DNA of 64,000 nucleotides, taken from positions 2,264,890 to 2,328,889 of the forward strand of contig NZ_JIAF01000004.1 of assembly GCF_000688375.1 (NCBI RefSeq), in the 5' to 3' direction. This stretch comes from Prevotella sp. HUN102 (GTDB lineage Bacteria; Bacteroidota; Bacteroidia; Bacteroidales; Bacteroidaceae). A program made the position numbers and the translations under genes. The stretch's first letter is position 1. Each line of letters opens with the position of its first letter. This document shows, one piece after another, positions 8,085 to 16,190 of the stretch. Below the pieces are notes generated by a model. It searched no databases. It was given only the letters and a program-made list of their open reading frames with translations, and was not told the origin of the DNA.

Positions 8085-9356
8085 ATGAGTACAACATTTA
8101 AGGCTGTGGTATATGCCCACCACAAAAAAGTAGATGGCACGTACAATGTAAAAATACGTGTTACGCACAACAGGCAACGCAGACACATTGCTACAAATAT
8201 ATTTGTAACCAAAGAGGAACTGACACGAGGGCTGAAAATAAAATCAGCCAAAGTAAATGATTTGCTAAAAAAGGAGATAACCCAATACCAAGAGATAACA
8301 GCTACTATCCCAACAGCAAAAGCAAGTTGCATGGGAGTGGCAGAGGTTGTGGAGTATATAAGCAATTACGAGCGGACACACTCTGTATTTAACCTTGACT
8401 TTATAGAGTTTGGCAGACAAGTTATTGATGAGTACATAAAGGCTGGGAGAATAGGTACAGCAAAGAGTTACGAGTGTACAATAAACGCATTAGTACGCTG
8501 GCTCAAAAGAGAACACTTGTATATAAATGAAATTACGGTGCAGTTCCTCACTGATTTCTATCTATGGATAAAAAACGATATGCCTGCACGCAAAGGAAGA
8601 AAAAAGGGAGAGCGTGCGCCCTCCTTGTATTTGGGTAACATACGGATATTACATAACAAGGCTAAGGATATATACAACGATGAAGATGCAGGAGTTATAC
8701 GCATACCTTTAAGCCCATTTAAGCGTTTCCACGTTCCACGCCAACCACTCACACGCAAAAGGAGTATAACAATAGAGCAATTACAAGCTATAATGCAAGT
8801 ACCCGATGGTAAAACAAAGGATAGTAGGGTTACGCTGGCAAGGGATATGTTTTTGCTCTCCTTTGGGCTTATAGGTATGAACAGTGTAGATTTGTACAAC
8901 TGCACACAAATAGAGGGCAACCGTATAATATACCAACGTACCAAGACACGCAACAGGAGAGCCGACCACGCAACTATCAGCGTAAAGGTTGAGCCTTGCG
9001 TAATGCCACTGCTGGAAAAATACAGAGACAAAACAGGCAAAAGGGTATTCAACTTTTATCAACGTTATTCTGATTCTCACACCTTTAATGCCAATATAAA
9101 TAAAGGGCTAAAAAAAATAGGTGCTATGCACGAGGTAAGCATAGCTGATTTAGAGTTTTACGCAGCAAGGCATACGTGGGCAACATTGGCAAGGAATAAA
9201 GCAGGGATAGATAAAGCTACCATACATGAGGCATTAAACCACGTGGACGAGCAAATGCGTATAACAGATATATACATAGATAGGGATTACGGTAAGCAAG
9301 ATGAAGCAAACCAAACATTGCTTGAACTTGTGTGTTTTACTCCTCCACTTTCTTAG
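8085..9356 (+). CDS. int: Tyrosine-type integrase, IntDOT-like
   Basis: I place the start at ATG 8085 (423 residues), since the Bacteroidetes family begins MSTTFKAVVYA; an upstream GTG at 8061 would add 8 residues. N-terminal arm-binding and core-binding domains are followed by the catalytic domain: a Lys-containing hairpin, a box II motif AARHTW near residue 360, and the Tyr nucleophile in ITDIYI near 396. The usual first Arg (GLR) is replaced by Asn in IGMNSVDL near 262. A comparable loss is known in IntDOT of CTnDOT. The enzyme integrates and excises this prophage at the tRNA-Arg anticodon loop. Confidence 0.93.
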   Translation: MSTTFKAVVYAHHKKVDGTYNVKIRVTHNRQRRHIATNIFVTKEELTRGLKIKSAKVNDLLKKEITQYQEITATIPTAKASCMGVAEVVEYISNYERTHSVFNLDFIEFGRQVIDEYIKAGRIGTAKSYECTINALVRWLKREHLYINEITVQFLTDFYLWIKNDMPARKGRKKGERAPSLYLGNIRILHNKAKDIYNDEDAGVIRIPLSPFKRFHVPRQPLTRKRSITIEQLQAIMQVPDGKTKDSRVTLARDMFLLSFGLIGMNSVDLYNCTQIEGNRIIYQRTKTRNRRADHATISVKVEPCVMPLLEKYRDKTGKRVFNFYQRYSDSHTFNANINKGLKKIGAMHEVSIADLEFYAARHTWATLARNKAGIDKATIHEALNHVDEQMRITDIYIDRDYGKQDEANQTLLELVCFTPPLS

Positions 9357-9618
9357 CAGCCATCATACGTCCTTTCCCAGTAAGCAGCCACCTTGCACTT
9401 ACATTATATACCTCTACAAGAGGAACAAGCCAGTACAGCTTAAGCAGCTTGCGCTCTAATTCTTTTTCTTGAGCATAAAACAACCTCTTATCAATATCAT
9501 ACTGCCTGCAATAAGTTTGGCGACCTCTTATTACTTTGGTATCTAAAAGCACATTAAATGCCTCATAGAAACGCCTCTTTATCCCTGTAGAAATGTTTTC
9601 ACTCTTTTGTGTTGGCAT
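9337..9618 (-). CDS. Small repressor-like DNA-binding protein
   Basis: The product has 93 residues and is basic at its N-terminus. Near its end it has YNVSARWLLTGKG, a motif common at the end of the helix-turn-helix domain of phage CI-like proteins in Bacteroidetes. No peptidase or dimerisation domain follows. Its 3' end overlaps the convergent integrase gene by 20 bp. With the 53-residue ORF upstream and the CI-like gene it forms the leftward lysogeny unit. A role in controlling integrase or lysogeny is inferred from position only. Confidence 0.6.
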   Translation of the reverse strand: MPTQKSENISTGIKRRFYEAFNVLLDTKVIRGRQTYCRQYDIDKRLFYAQEKELERKLLKLYWLVPLVEVYNVSARWLLTGKGRMMAAKKVEE

Positions 9619-9760
9619 AATACAGGGATTTTTTTGCCTCTAATAGGCAGCTTTTAATACTTACAAGCTCTTCAACAGGCTTGCCATCTATAACAGCATT
9701 ATCAATAGCAATTTCAGCCTTTAATAATGCCTCATTTATATATTTTTCGATTATTCCCAT
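9599..9760 (-). CDS. Small acidic helical protein, 53 residues
   Basis: An ATG at 9758-9760 opens 53 codons ending at 9599, overlapping the start of the next leftward gene by 20 bp. The protein begins MGIIEKYINEALLKAEIAID and looks fully helical with heptad-like spacing of Leu and Ile. I do not recognise a family. Its tight packing between two leftward regulator genes supports it as real. Confidence 0.45.
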   Translation of the reverse strand: MGIIEKYINEALLKAEIAIDNAVIDGKPVEELVSIKSCLLEAKKSLYYANTKE

Positions 9761-9789
9761 ACTGTGCTAATACTTTGGTTTGAGAGGAA

Positions 9790-10263
9790 TTATACGGCAG
9801 CTCCTGTTTTTTCATTAAAAGTTGAACTAAAATCCTGTTGCAGCTGGCTTCTTAACGCCCCAATCTCTCTATTGAGTTTTTGTATCTCCAAATCTTTTTT
9901 ATACAACAACTCATCTTTTTCCCTAACAACGCTTGCTGGGTATAATTTACCCTCACTAATGAGTTTAAGGATTTCATTAGCCACAATTTCCGACCCCTCA
10001 AATACAACTTTTTTAGTCGTACCTTCTGCATCTTCCATATCCGCTTCAAACATAGCTCCATACCCAGTGGTTAGCCACGCTGCATTAAAGCCAAAAACCT
10101 TACTCCAATTAGCTGCTGTTCGTTTTCCAAAAGGTTTGCCATTTAGCAGCCTACCAACTACTTGCTGTGTTGAGCCAAGCATTTCAGCAGCCACTACTTG
10201 AGTAATACCTTTTTCCTTGAAGTAGTCCTTAATTTTTTTACCTACATTATCTGCCTGTGTCAT
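9790..10263 (-). CDS. CI-like prophage repressor (XRE-type helix-turn-helix)
   Basis: The product has 157 residues. Residues 5-70 form an HTH domain with recognition-helix region QVVAAEMLGSTQQVVGRLL, then AAWLTTGYGAMF, typical of Bacteroidetes phage repressors. The C-terminal 45 residues form a coiled coil with regular Lys/Glu/Leu spacing, probably for dimerisation. No LexA-type Ser/Lys protease domain is present, so RecA-triggered self-cleavage is not expected; induction may depend on the KilA-N antirepressor at 30.3-31.1 kb. It is divergent from the cro-like gene. Confidence 0.8.
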   Translation of the reverse strand: MTQADNVGKKIKDYFKEKGITQVVAAEMLGSTQQVVGRLLNGKPFGKRTAANWSKVFGFNAAWLTTGYGAMFEADMEDAEGTTKKVVFEGSEIVANEILKLISEGKLYPASVVREKDELLYKKDLEIQKLNREIGALRSQLQQDFSSTFNEKTGAAV

Positions 10264-10290
10264 AGTTACTTATATAAAATCACTAAAATT

Positions 10291-10347
10291 TACGACAAAA
10301 AAAGTCGTATTTCGCTTTGGCGATACGACCAAAAAGATTTATCTTTG
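10291..10347 (+). promoter_or_regulatory. Lysogeny switch: three operator half-sites over the rightward early promoter
   Basis: Three related half-sites are visible: TACGAC at 10291-10296, GTCGTAT at 10304-10310 and ATACGAC at 10323-10329. They form two overlapping dyads, with spacers of 7 bp and 12 bp between arms. The rightward promoter has TTTG at 10316-10319 and TATCTTTG at 10340-10347, 20 bp apart. The third half-site lies inside this spacer, so a bound repressor would block the polymerase. The leftward repressor promoter is less clear. Confidence 0.75.
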
Positions 10348-10386
10348 CATCGTTATAACCAATTAACGGTACAAAAATAAGCAAAA

Positions 10387-10665
10387 ATGGGTGTATTAAC
10401 AAGTAAACAGAACGGATTTTGCAAAAAAATAACTGCTGGGGGCTATGCCAGTATTGCTTTTTCCGAGATTTATCACAGCTTGCCACGCCAAGCTAAAGCC
10501 CCCAAACAGGCATTCGTTGAGGATATAGCAGCCTTATGCTGTTGTAGCCAACAAACAGTTAGAATGTGGATACAAGGTGTTCAACGCCCCGATGCCTTAA
10601 AGCAAAAAATAATTAGCGAACATTTAGGGGTTGATACTGACATTTTATTCCCACAGAAAGTATGA
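10387..10665 (+). CDS. Cro-like helix-turn-helix protein
   Basis: The product has 92 residues and is the first gene of the rightward early operon. The segment FVEDIAALCCCSQQTVRMWIQG forms a helix-turn-helix, followed by GVDTDILFPQ, a usual end of small XRE-type phage regulators. Divergent placement from the CI-like gene over shared operators supports a Cro-like role. It overlaps the next gene by 4 bp (ATGA). Confidence 0.72.
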   Translation: MGVLTSKQNGFCKKITAGGYASIAFSEIYHSLPRQAKAPKQAFVEDIAALCCCSQQTVRMWIQGVQRPDALKQKIISEHLGVDTDILFPQKV

Positions 10666-11213
10666 AGCCAGTAGAGTTTTATATTACTCCAGAGGGTGAT
10701 ATTACTCTTAGGGAGGTAGGCAAGGCAGAGAGGCTATTAACAGAAAAAGATACAGATATTATACAGCCCCTCCTCTATACACTCCGAGAGTATTACCCAG
10801 CAGCTTACAGTTGCTTAATGGATATATACAGTAAGAGCGTAGATAACAAGCCTTATCGTGATTTCCTTGCTGCACGTAGGTTTATAAAATGCAACTTTGG
10901 AGTATTTGATAACACCATAGACATTGATGCAGAATGGTATTTTAATTTTGAGTTTGTAAGTTGCCCTATGCGTGGAGAATGCAAATTTGACCATATACTT
11001 TGCCAGCCAAAATTTAACAGTTCACTAAGTGAGCGACAACTGGAGGTAATGCGTATGTGTTATGATGGGCGAAAAGATGATGAGATTGCAGAGGCACTGT
11101 TTATCAGCATTAACACGGTTGCAAACCATAGAAAGGCTGCATTCTTAAAACTGGGTGTGCATAGTATGGGGGAGTTTAACAAATACGCGAACGACAATAA
11201 ATTATTTGGATAG
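10662..11213 (+). CDS. LuxR-type helix-turn-helix regulator
   Basis: The product has 183 residues. The C-terminal about 60 residues are a LuxR/GerE DNA-binding domain (LSERQLEVMRMCYDG near 123, then EIAEALFISINTVANHRK). The N-terminal 120 residues match no sensor domain that I recognise and contain several Cys residues. It is translated in overlap with the cro-like gene. It is probably an early transcription regulator of the phage. Confidence 0.75.
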   Translation: MKPVEFYITPEGDITLREVGKAERLLTEKDTDIIQPLLYTLREYYPAAYSCLMDIYSKSVDNKPYRDFLAARRFIKCNFGVFDNTIDIDAEWYFNFEFVSCPMRGECKFDHILCQPKFNSSLSERQLEVMRMCYDGRKDDEIAEALFISINTVANHRKAAFLKLGVHSMGEFNKYANDNKLFG

Positions 11214-11214
11214 T

Positions 11215-11424
11215 ATGGAAAGAGAGCTTACAGGAAAAGAAACTGCTAAATGTATGGCAGGAATGGTAATTATGTTTCTACTTACCTGCATAAAAGATGA
11301 CGATTACAGTATGGTTGCCTTTATTAGATTACTTATAGCAATTATACTGGGGGTAGTAGTAGTTGCATACCAATATAGATGTATGCACTCTCCATTAGAA
11401 AAGGAGGAAGAGAATGGAAAATGA
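11215..11424 (+). CDS. Small membrane protein, 69 residues
   Basis: I take ATG 11215, one base after the previous stop; a longer frame from 11155 would overlap the LuxR gene. Two hydrophobic helices are visible (about residues 13-26 and 36-53), followed by an acidic tail. Its 3' end overlaps the next gene by 11 bp. Function is not recognised. Confidence 0.6.
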   Translation: MERELTGKETAKCMAGMVIMFLLTCIKDDDYSMVAFIRLLIAIILGVVVVAYQYRCMHSPLEKEEENGK

Positions 11425-11746
11425 AGCATATAAAATACGCTCTTTTTTAGAGAGTGTTGCAGAGTGTGGAGCAGCGCAAGCTATAAAACAACTTGAACCT
11501 GCAAGCGATAAACTTACACAGCGTAAAGCGTATGAGTTTTTCCGAAAAAGAGATACCCAGCACGGTGGGGAATTTACACACGGTGAAGCATGGGTAAAGA
11601 GAATGGTACAAGAGGGTAAGCTACACCCTGTAAGAGAGGGGAAAAGTACAAATAGCCCACTCTATTACAGCAAAACAGAGATGTTACAAGTGCTGGCAAC
11701 AGAAGAAGCCGTAAGGCAAGATATTTTCAAAGACACATTACTTTAA
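11414..11746 (+). CDS. Hypothetical early phage protein, 110 residues
   Basis: The protein is soluble and basic, with a helical N-terminus containing ECGAAQAIKQLEP. The central part YEFFRKRDTQHGGEFTHGEAWVKRMV followed by a short beta-like stretch is compatible with a winged-helix fold, but I do not recognise a family. It lies just upstream of the SbcC-like ATPase gene. Confidence 0.55.
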   Translation: MENEAYKIRSFLESVAECGAAQAIKQLEPASDKLTQRKAYEFFRKRDTQHGGEFTHGEAWVKRMVQEGKLHPVREGKSTNSPLYYSKTEMLQVLATEEAVRQDIFKDTLL

Positions 11747-11756
11747 TTTTTACAAT

Positions 11757-13748
11757 ATGGTTATACAAATTCAAATGCTCACTATGCGCAATTTTAAGGG
11801 TGTGCTGGGAGAGAGAAAGATTGAGTTTAGCCCAACAGTAACACAAGTGCTGGGAGCTAACAAAACTGGCAAGACCACAATAGCCGATGCTTTCCGCTGG
11901 TGTTTGTTTGGCAAAAACAGCGAGGGTAAAAGCGAGTTTGGAATTAAGACCAAAGATGAAAAAGGCAACGTATTACCCGAATTATCGCACGAGGTTGAGG
12001 TCGCTTTGTTTGTTGATGGTAAAGAGGTTGTACTCAAACGTGTGTACGTTGAAAAGTGGACTAAACCACGCCAACAAGAGGAGCGAAAGCTAACAGGACA
12101 CACCACTAACTACTTTGTTAATGGCGATAAGTACACAGAGAAAGACTACAAAGCATACATTGATAGCATCTGTACTGAAAGCCTATTTGTGTGCATTACT
12201 AACCCTAATTATTTTACGAGCTTACCCGATGATAAACAGCGTGCCTTGCTAACAAAAATGGTTGGAGAGGTTAGTTTGGAGAGCATTGCTGATGGCAACG
12301 AGGCTTTTACTCAATTACTGAAAGAAATTGATGGAGAAGAACTCGTTACGTTTTTGCAGCATCTTAGCTACAAGAGAAAAGAGGTTAAGGAGGAACTTGA
12401 TAGAATACCCGTACGCATTAGCGAGCAGAGAAACGAAATTGCAGCACTCACCGATGAGGGTTGTAACTGGGTGGAGCTGGAGAAAGATATAGCCAGCACT
12501 GAACAAGCTATTGAACGCATAGATGAGGAGATTGCAGACCGCAGCAAGGTTATTGATAGCGAGTATAACACACGCAGGAATGAGCGCAAAGCAGTAAATG
12601 ATTTGAGAGAAAAGGCAGATACCATTGAGTTTAAGCACCGTAAAGATTTCAATGCAGAAACAAATGAACGCCAAAATACAATTAGCAATTTAGAAAGCAA
12701 GTTGCGTAACCTCCACAACCAAATTGAACAGGAAAAGGATTGCAAAGAAAAAGCGCAAGCCCAGTTAAAGGCTATTGAGAGTGAAACAGAGAATTTTAGA
12801 AACCGTTGGCAAGAGCTGGATAACTCTTACTTTGTAGCTAATGAAGATGAGTTTGTTTGCCCTACCTGCTTGCGCAGATATGAGCAAGGAAAGGTAGATG
12901 TAATGTTAGCCGATATGGAGCGAGCATTTAACATTAAAAAAGCAAGCAAATTAGAGGCAATGGAGCAAGAGGCTGCTGGTATCAAACAACGCACAAAAAA
13001 GTTCAATGAAAGAATAGAGGAGGCTGATGCAAAGCAGATGGAGCTTCAGCAGAGCGAAAATGAGCTTAGACGGGAACTTGAAAAAGCAAAAGCTGTTACA
13101 GTGCTGACAGCAGCCGAACGCATAGAAAAAGATGCAGAGTTAAAGGCTTTGCGTGAAGAGGTAGAGGCACGCACACAGGAGTTAAACAAGCCCGATACTG
13201 ATGCTGCACAGGAAGCCTCTAAAATGAGTGAGAGCCTTAAAAAAGACAAAGAGGAATTGCGCAAAAAACGTGATGCCTTGCGTGATAAGCTCAACATACG
13301 AACGATAATTGCCAACAAACACAAGCGCATTGCAGAGCTTGAGGGGCAAGAAAATAAACTCAATGAGCAACTTGCAGAGCTGGAACGCCAAGAGTACACA
13401 GCAGAGGAATTGGTAAAAGCTAACATTGAGGTATTGGAACAGCGTGTGAACTCATTGTTTAGTTTTGTACAATTCACGATGTTTGACCACCGCCTAAATG
13501 GAGCATTGAAACCTATGTGCGAATGCACAGTTAAAGGTGTACCTTATAGCGATTTGAACAATGCAGACCGCATTAACGCTGGTATTGATATTATCAATGC
13601 TATATGCAATTTTAACAATGTGTATGCTCCTTGCTTTATAGATAACGCAGAAAGCATTAACGATGTTATGCCAATGCAAAGCCAGTGCATACAACTAATT
13701 GTGAGCCGTGATAAACAACTGGTAACAATACATAATAATAACGATTAA
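11757..13748 (+). CDS. SbcC/Rad50-like ATPase
   Basis: The product has 663 residues. Walker A GANKTGKTT (about 33-41) starts an SMC-like ABC ATPase head. Long heptad-rich coiled coils (about 170-560) flank a zinc hook CPTC near residue 368. The C-terminal half of the head ends with FIDNAES near 628, in the Walker B position. Such ATPases work with a nuclease to process DNA ends. Here no SbcD partner is adjacent; RecT follows directly, so a recombination role in phage replication is likely. Confidence 0.85.
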   Translation: MVIQIQMLTMRNFKGVLGERKIEFSPTVTQVLGANKTGKTTIADAFRWCLFGKNSEGKSEFGIKTKDEKGNVLPELSHEVEVALFVDGKEVVLKRVYVEKWTKPRQQEERKLTGHTTNYFVNGDKYTEKDYKAYIDSICTESLFVCITNPNYFTSLPDDKQRALLTKMVGEVSLESIADGNEAFTQLLKEIDGEELVTFLQHLSYKRKEVKEELDRIPVRISEQRNEIAALTDEGCNWVELEKDIASTEQAIERIDEEIADRSKVIDSEYNTRRNERKAVNDLREKADTIEFKHRKDFNAETNERQNTISNLESKLRNLHNQIEQEKDCKEKAQAQLKAIESETENFRNRWQELDNSYFVANEDEFVCPTCLRRYEQGKVDVMLADMERAFNIKKASKLEAMEQEAAGIKQRTKKFNERIEEADAKQMELQQSENELRRELEKAKAVTVLTAAERIEKDAELKALREEVEARTQELNKPDTDAAQEASKMSESLKKDKEELRKKRDALRDKLNIRTIIANKHKRIAELEGQENKLNEQLAELERQEYTAEELVKANIEVLEQRVNSLFSFVQFTMFDHRLNGALKPMCECTVKGVPYSDLNNADRINAGIDIINAICNFNNVYAPCFIDNAESINDVMPMQSQCIQLIVSRDKQLVTIHNNND

Positions 13749-13758
13749 AAATAGAGTT

Positions 13759-14700
13759 ATGACACAGAGTAAAGAACAGGCTGTACAGCAGCCAACACAA
13801 GTGGCTGTATCAAGCAATGCAGTAGCACTTAAACGTTTCCAAGAGGAAACTGCAAACAACGTACTTGACAGAGTAAACGCTATGCAGGAGACAGGCGAAT
13901 TGGTTTTACCACAAAATTACCATGCTGGTAATGCTGTTCGCTTAGCATGGTTGTACTTGCAAACAGTAAAGGATAGGAACGACCGCCCAGCAGTTGATGT
14001 TTGCACCAAAGAGAGTATTTGTAACTGCTTTCTTGAAATGATAATAAAGGGTTTAAGCGTGGCAAAAAAGCAATGCTACTTTATCGTAACTGGCAACCAG
14101 CTCTCTTTTTGGGAGGATTACAGAGGCAAGTTTATGCGCGCAAAACGTGATACAGAGATTGCTACGGTAAATGCACAGGTTGTGTATGAGGGTGATGAGT
14201 TTGTGTACACCGTTGATGAAAACGGCTTATACCAACTGGTTAAACACACAACTAAAATGGAAAATATCAACATTGACAAGATTACAGGTGCTTATGCTGT
14301 GGTTATCAACAAAGATGGTAGCAAGCATTTGGAAATTATGACAATGGCTATGATACGTAACTCGTGGCAACAAGGAGCAGCAAGAGGTAACAGTGGTGCG
14401 CACACCAAGTTTACTGACCAAATGTGCAAGAAAACTGTTATCAGCCGTGCTTGCAAGGTAGCTTTAGGTAGCGCAGAAGATGAGGAGTTAGCACCCGATG
14501 CAGCTGCAAGTGAGCGAACATTAGCCAACACAAGCTCAACAAAGACCATTGAGCCAACTGTTGAGCCAGCAGAGTACGTTGAACTCCCCAGCGGTGAAAA
14601 GGTACAATCCGATACGGGAGAGGTCGCCAAGGCACAAGATATGCCAGCAGCAGAGAGTGTAGAGGCAGAGGCTCAACCTGCAAAAAAATGCCCACTCTAA
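13759..14700 (+). CDS. recT: RecT-family single-strand annealing protein
   Basis: The product has 313 residues. The central region (about 75-235) shows the RecT pattern: CTKESICNCFLEMIIKGLS, KKQCYFIV, FWEDYRGKFMRAKR, and RNSWQQGA followed by a C-terminal helix with KTVISRACK. RecT proteins bind single-stranded DNA and anneal complementary strands. The last about 70 residues are acidic and Ala/Glu-rich. It sits between the SbcC-like ATPase and an MBL-fold gene, so the three probably form the phage recombination module. Confidence 0.88.
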   Translation: MTQSKEQAVQQPTQVAVSSNAVALKRFQEETANNVLDRVNAMQETGELVLPQNYHAGNAVRLAWLYLQTVKDRNDRPAVDVCTKESICNCFLEMIIKGLSVAKKQCYFIVTGNQLSFWEDYRGKFMRAKRDTEIATVNAQVVYEGDEFVYTVDENGLYQLVKHTTKMENINIDKITGAYAVVINKDGSKHLEIMTMAMIRNSWQQGAARGNSGAHTKFTDQMCKKTVISRACKVALGSAEDEELAPDAAASERTLANTSSTKTIEPTVEPAEYVELPSGEKVQSDTGEVAKAQDMPAAESVEAEAQPAKKCPL

Positions 14701-14712
14701 AAAGAATATGCA

Positions 14713-15444
14713 ATGCAATTAAAAGTGTTAGGCAGTTCATCAAAGGGAAACGGCTATGTGCTTGATGGTAATAATGAGGCACTGGTTATAGAGGCTGGTG
14801 TAAAGCTCATTGAGGCTAAAAAGGCAATAGATTTCAAGCTCTCAAAACTGGTGGGCTGCCTATGTACCCACCAGCATAACGACCACGCAGGTTATGCCTC
14901 CGAGTATGCCAAAGCTGGTGTTAGGGTGTTAGCACTGGAGGAGGTTCTGAAAGCAAAAGGAATAACAAGAAATTGCCAGCGTATAGAACTGGGCAAAGGC
15001 TATAAAATGGGAGGCTTTAAGATTCTACCTTTTGAGGTTATGCACGATGTTCCTTGTGTTGGTTTTGTTATAGAGCATAGCGAGTGTGGTAAGATAGTGT
15101 TTTTAACCGATACATACGCCTGCCAATACAGATTTGCAAACGTAAACCACTATTTGATAGAGGCTAACTATGCAGATGATATTTTAATAGAAAATATACT
15201 TGCTGGTAGAGTACCACAGGCAATGCGTAACAGACTACTAACAAGTCATTTTGAGTTGAGTAACACTATTGCTATGCTTAAAAGCAGCGACTTGCATAGT
15301 GTGCGAAATATTGTACTCATACACCTTAGCGATGGCAACAGTGATGAGAGGCGATTTGTTGCAGAATGCAAGGCAGTATTAGGCAAGAAAGTAGTTGCAG
15401 CAAATGCTGGGCTTGTGTTGGATATAGACACCATACCGCTATGA
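14713..15444 (+). CDS. MBL-fold metallo-hydrolase
   Basis: The product has 243 residues and a metallo-beta-lactamase fold. The metal motif is THQHNDH (H53, H55, D57, H58), followed by FEVMHDVPCVGFVIE and FLTDTY, typical of the YycJ/WalJ-like branch that includes predicted exonucleases. Many Bacteroidetes phages carry this gene next to recT. It is the best candidate for the nuclease partner of RecT, which is an inference. It overlaps the next gene by 4 bp. Confidence 0.8.
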   Translation: MQLKVLGSSSKGNGYVLDGNNEALVIEAGVKLIEAKKAIDFKLSKLVGCLCTHQHNDHAGYASEYAKAGVRVLALEEVLKAKGITRNCQRIELGKGYKMGGFKILPFEVMHDVPCVGFVIEHSECGKIVFLTDTYACQYRFANVNHYLIEANYADDILIENILAGRVPQAMRNRLLTSHFELSNTIAMLKSSDLHSVRNIVLIHLSDGNSDERRFVAECKAVLGKKVVAANAGLVLDIDTIPL

Positions 15445-15623
15445 GATACATAAAAGAGAGTAATGCAAAACTTATAGAGGAGGTGCTGGAGGTTCGCATA
15501 AGCCAACTTAAAGAGCTACCAGCTCCAAGCCTACGGTTGCAAAACAAAATAAGGCTGTTGAAAATTGCATTAAAAGAATTACAAACAAAGAAAATAGTAA
15601 AAAATGGAAGAGTTAAGAATTAA
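15441..15623 (+). CDS. Small helical protein, 60 residues
   Basis: The ATG at 15441 overlaps the stop of the MBL gene (ATGA), and the frame ends 20 bp into the next gene. The product is short, basic and fully helical (IEEVLEVRISQLKEL, then LRLQNKIRLLKIALKEL). It may be a small coiled-coil partner of a neighbour. No family is recognised. Confidence 0.55.
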   Translation: MRYIKESNAKLIEEVLEVRISQLKELPAPSLRLQNKIRLLKIALKELQTKKIVKNGRVKN

Positions 15624-16188
15624 CAAAGAAAATGTTATTGCCTGCTACAACAAAAGCAGTGAGGAAACAAAAGAAACTTTGATGCACCTTTTCGGTGAAG
15701 ATGTTTTTAAGTTTGATTTCCGTAGTATTAAAACCTACAAAGATGCCTGCAAGCATTTAGGACTTGATGGTAGTAAGGAGGTGTTTAATATAGATGATTG
15801 CAACTCCTTTAATAAGAAAGCAATGCAACAGGCAGATGCAGTGTACAGGCTCATAACCATTTGCGATGCTATAAACAACGGACAAAAGTATGATAAAAAC
15901 GGTACAACATGGTTTCCTGTATATTATTTCTACACCAAAGGAGAGATAGAGGAAATGGGAGAGACAAAACGCAAAGAAAAAGGTATTAAACTCCTCTCCT
16001 CTGCTTTTGCGTACTTTTCGGAGGTTGCGGGTGTTCGCTGTGCGCTTGCGGATAATCGAGGTGCGTTTACGTTTGCGATTTGGGGTTTCCCCTTGTGCCT
16101 AACAAGCGAGGAAAAAGCTCTATATGTAGCAGAGCAATTCGAGAGTTTGATTTTTAGATGTTATGGAATAGAAGTTAATGAGGATTAA
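15604..16188 (+). CDS. Second DGR target: probably cytoplasmic protein with internal variable region
   Basis: The product has 194 residues and no signal peptide or membrane segment. The N-terminal part contains IKTYKDACKHLG. A WFPVYYFYTK segment precedes the variable region (about 129-164). A conserved tail follows: GFPLCLTSEEKALYVAEQF. The core resembles a Bacteroides phage family whose C-terminus reads roughly GSRLCFKSEELA. The DNA for the variable region is VR2 (15989-16094), matching the TR 38 kb away with differences only at TR adenines. Unlike most DGR targets the gene is in the early operon between recombination and replication genes. It is probably an intracellular binding protein with a C-type-lectin-like fold; its ligand is unknown. 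Confidence 0.82.
   Translation: MEELRINKENVIACYNKSSEETKETLMHLFGEDVFKFDFRSIKTYKDACKHLGLDGSKEVFNIDDCNSFNKKAMQQADAVYRLITICDAINNGQKYDKNGTTWFPVYYFYTKGEIEEMGETKRKEKGIKLLSSAFAYFSEVAGVRCALADNRGAFTFAIWGFPLCLTSEEKALYVAEQFESLIFRCYGIEVNED
15989..16094 (+). repeat. DGR variable repeat VR2
   Basis: This stretch aligns without gaps to TR 54649-54754. Of the ten TR AAY codons, nine are changed here (15 base substitutions) and one AAT is kept. All substitutions fall on TR adenines; the A bases in GAG, CGA and ACG are unchanged. The encoded residues at the ten sites are F, Y, F, V, L, D, N, F, F, I. Downstream, VR1 and VR2 share TTGTGCCT where TR reads TTATACCA, marking the homing-site boundary. Confidence 0.95.
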
Positions 16189-16190
16189 GT

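Noticed and set aside
15989..16094. VR2 as a chance duplication of VR1
   Set aside because: VR2 differs from VR1 at most variable codons, lacks the 6-bp expansion, and matches the TR at all non-adenine positions, so it was templated by the TR independently.
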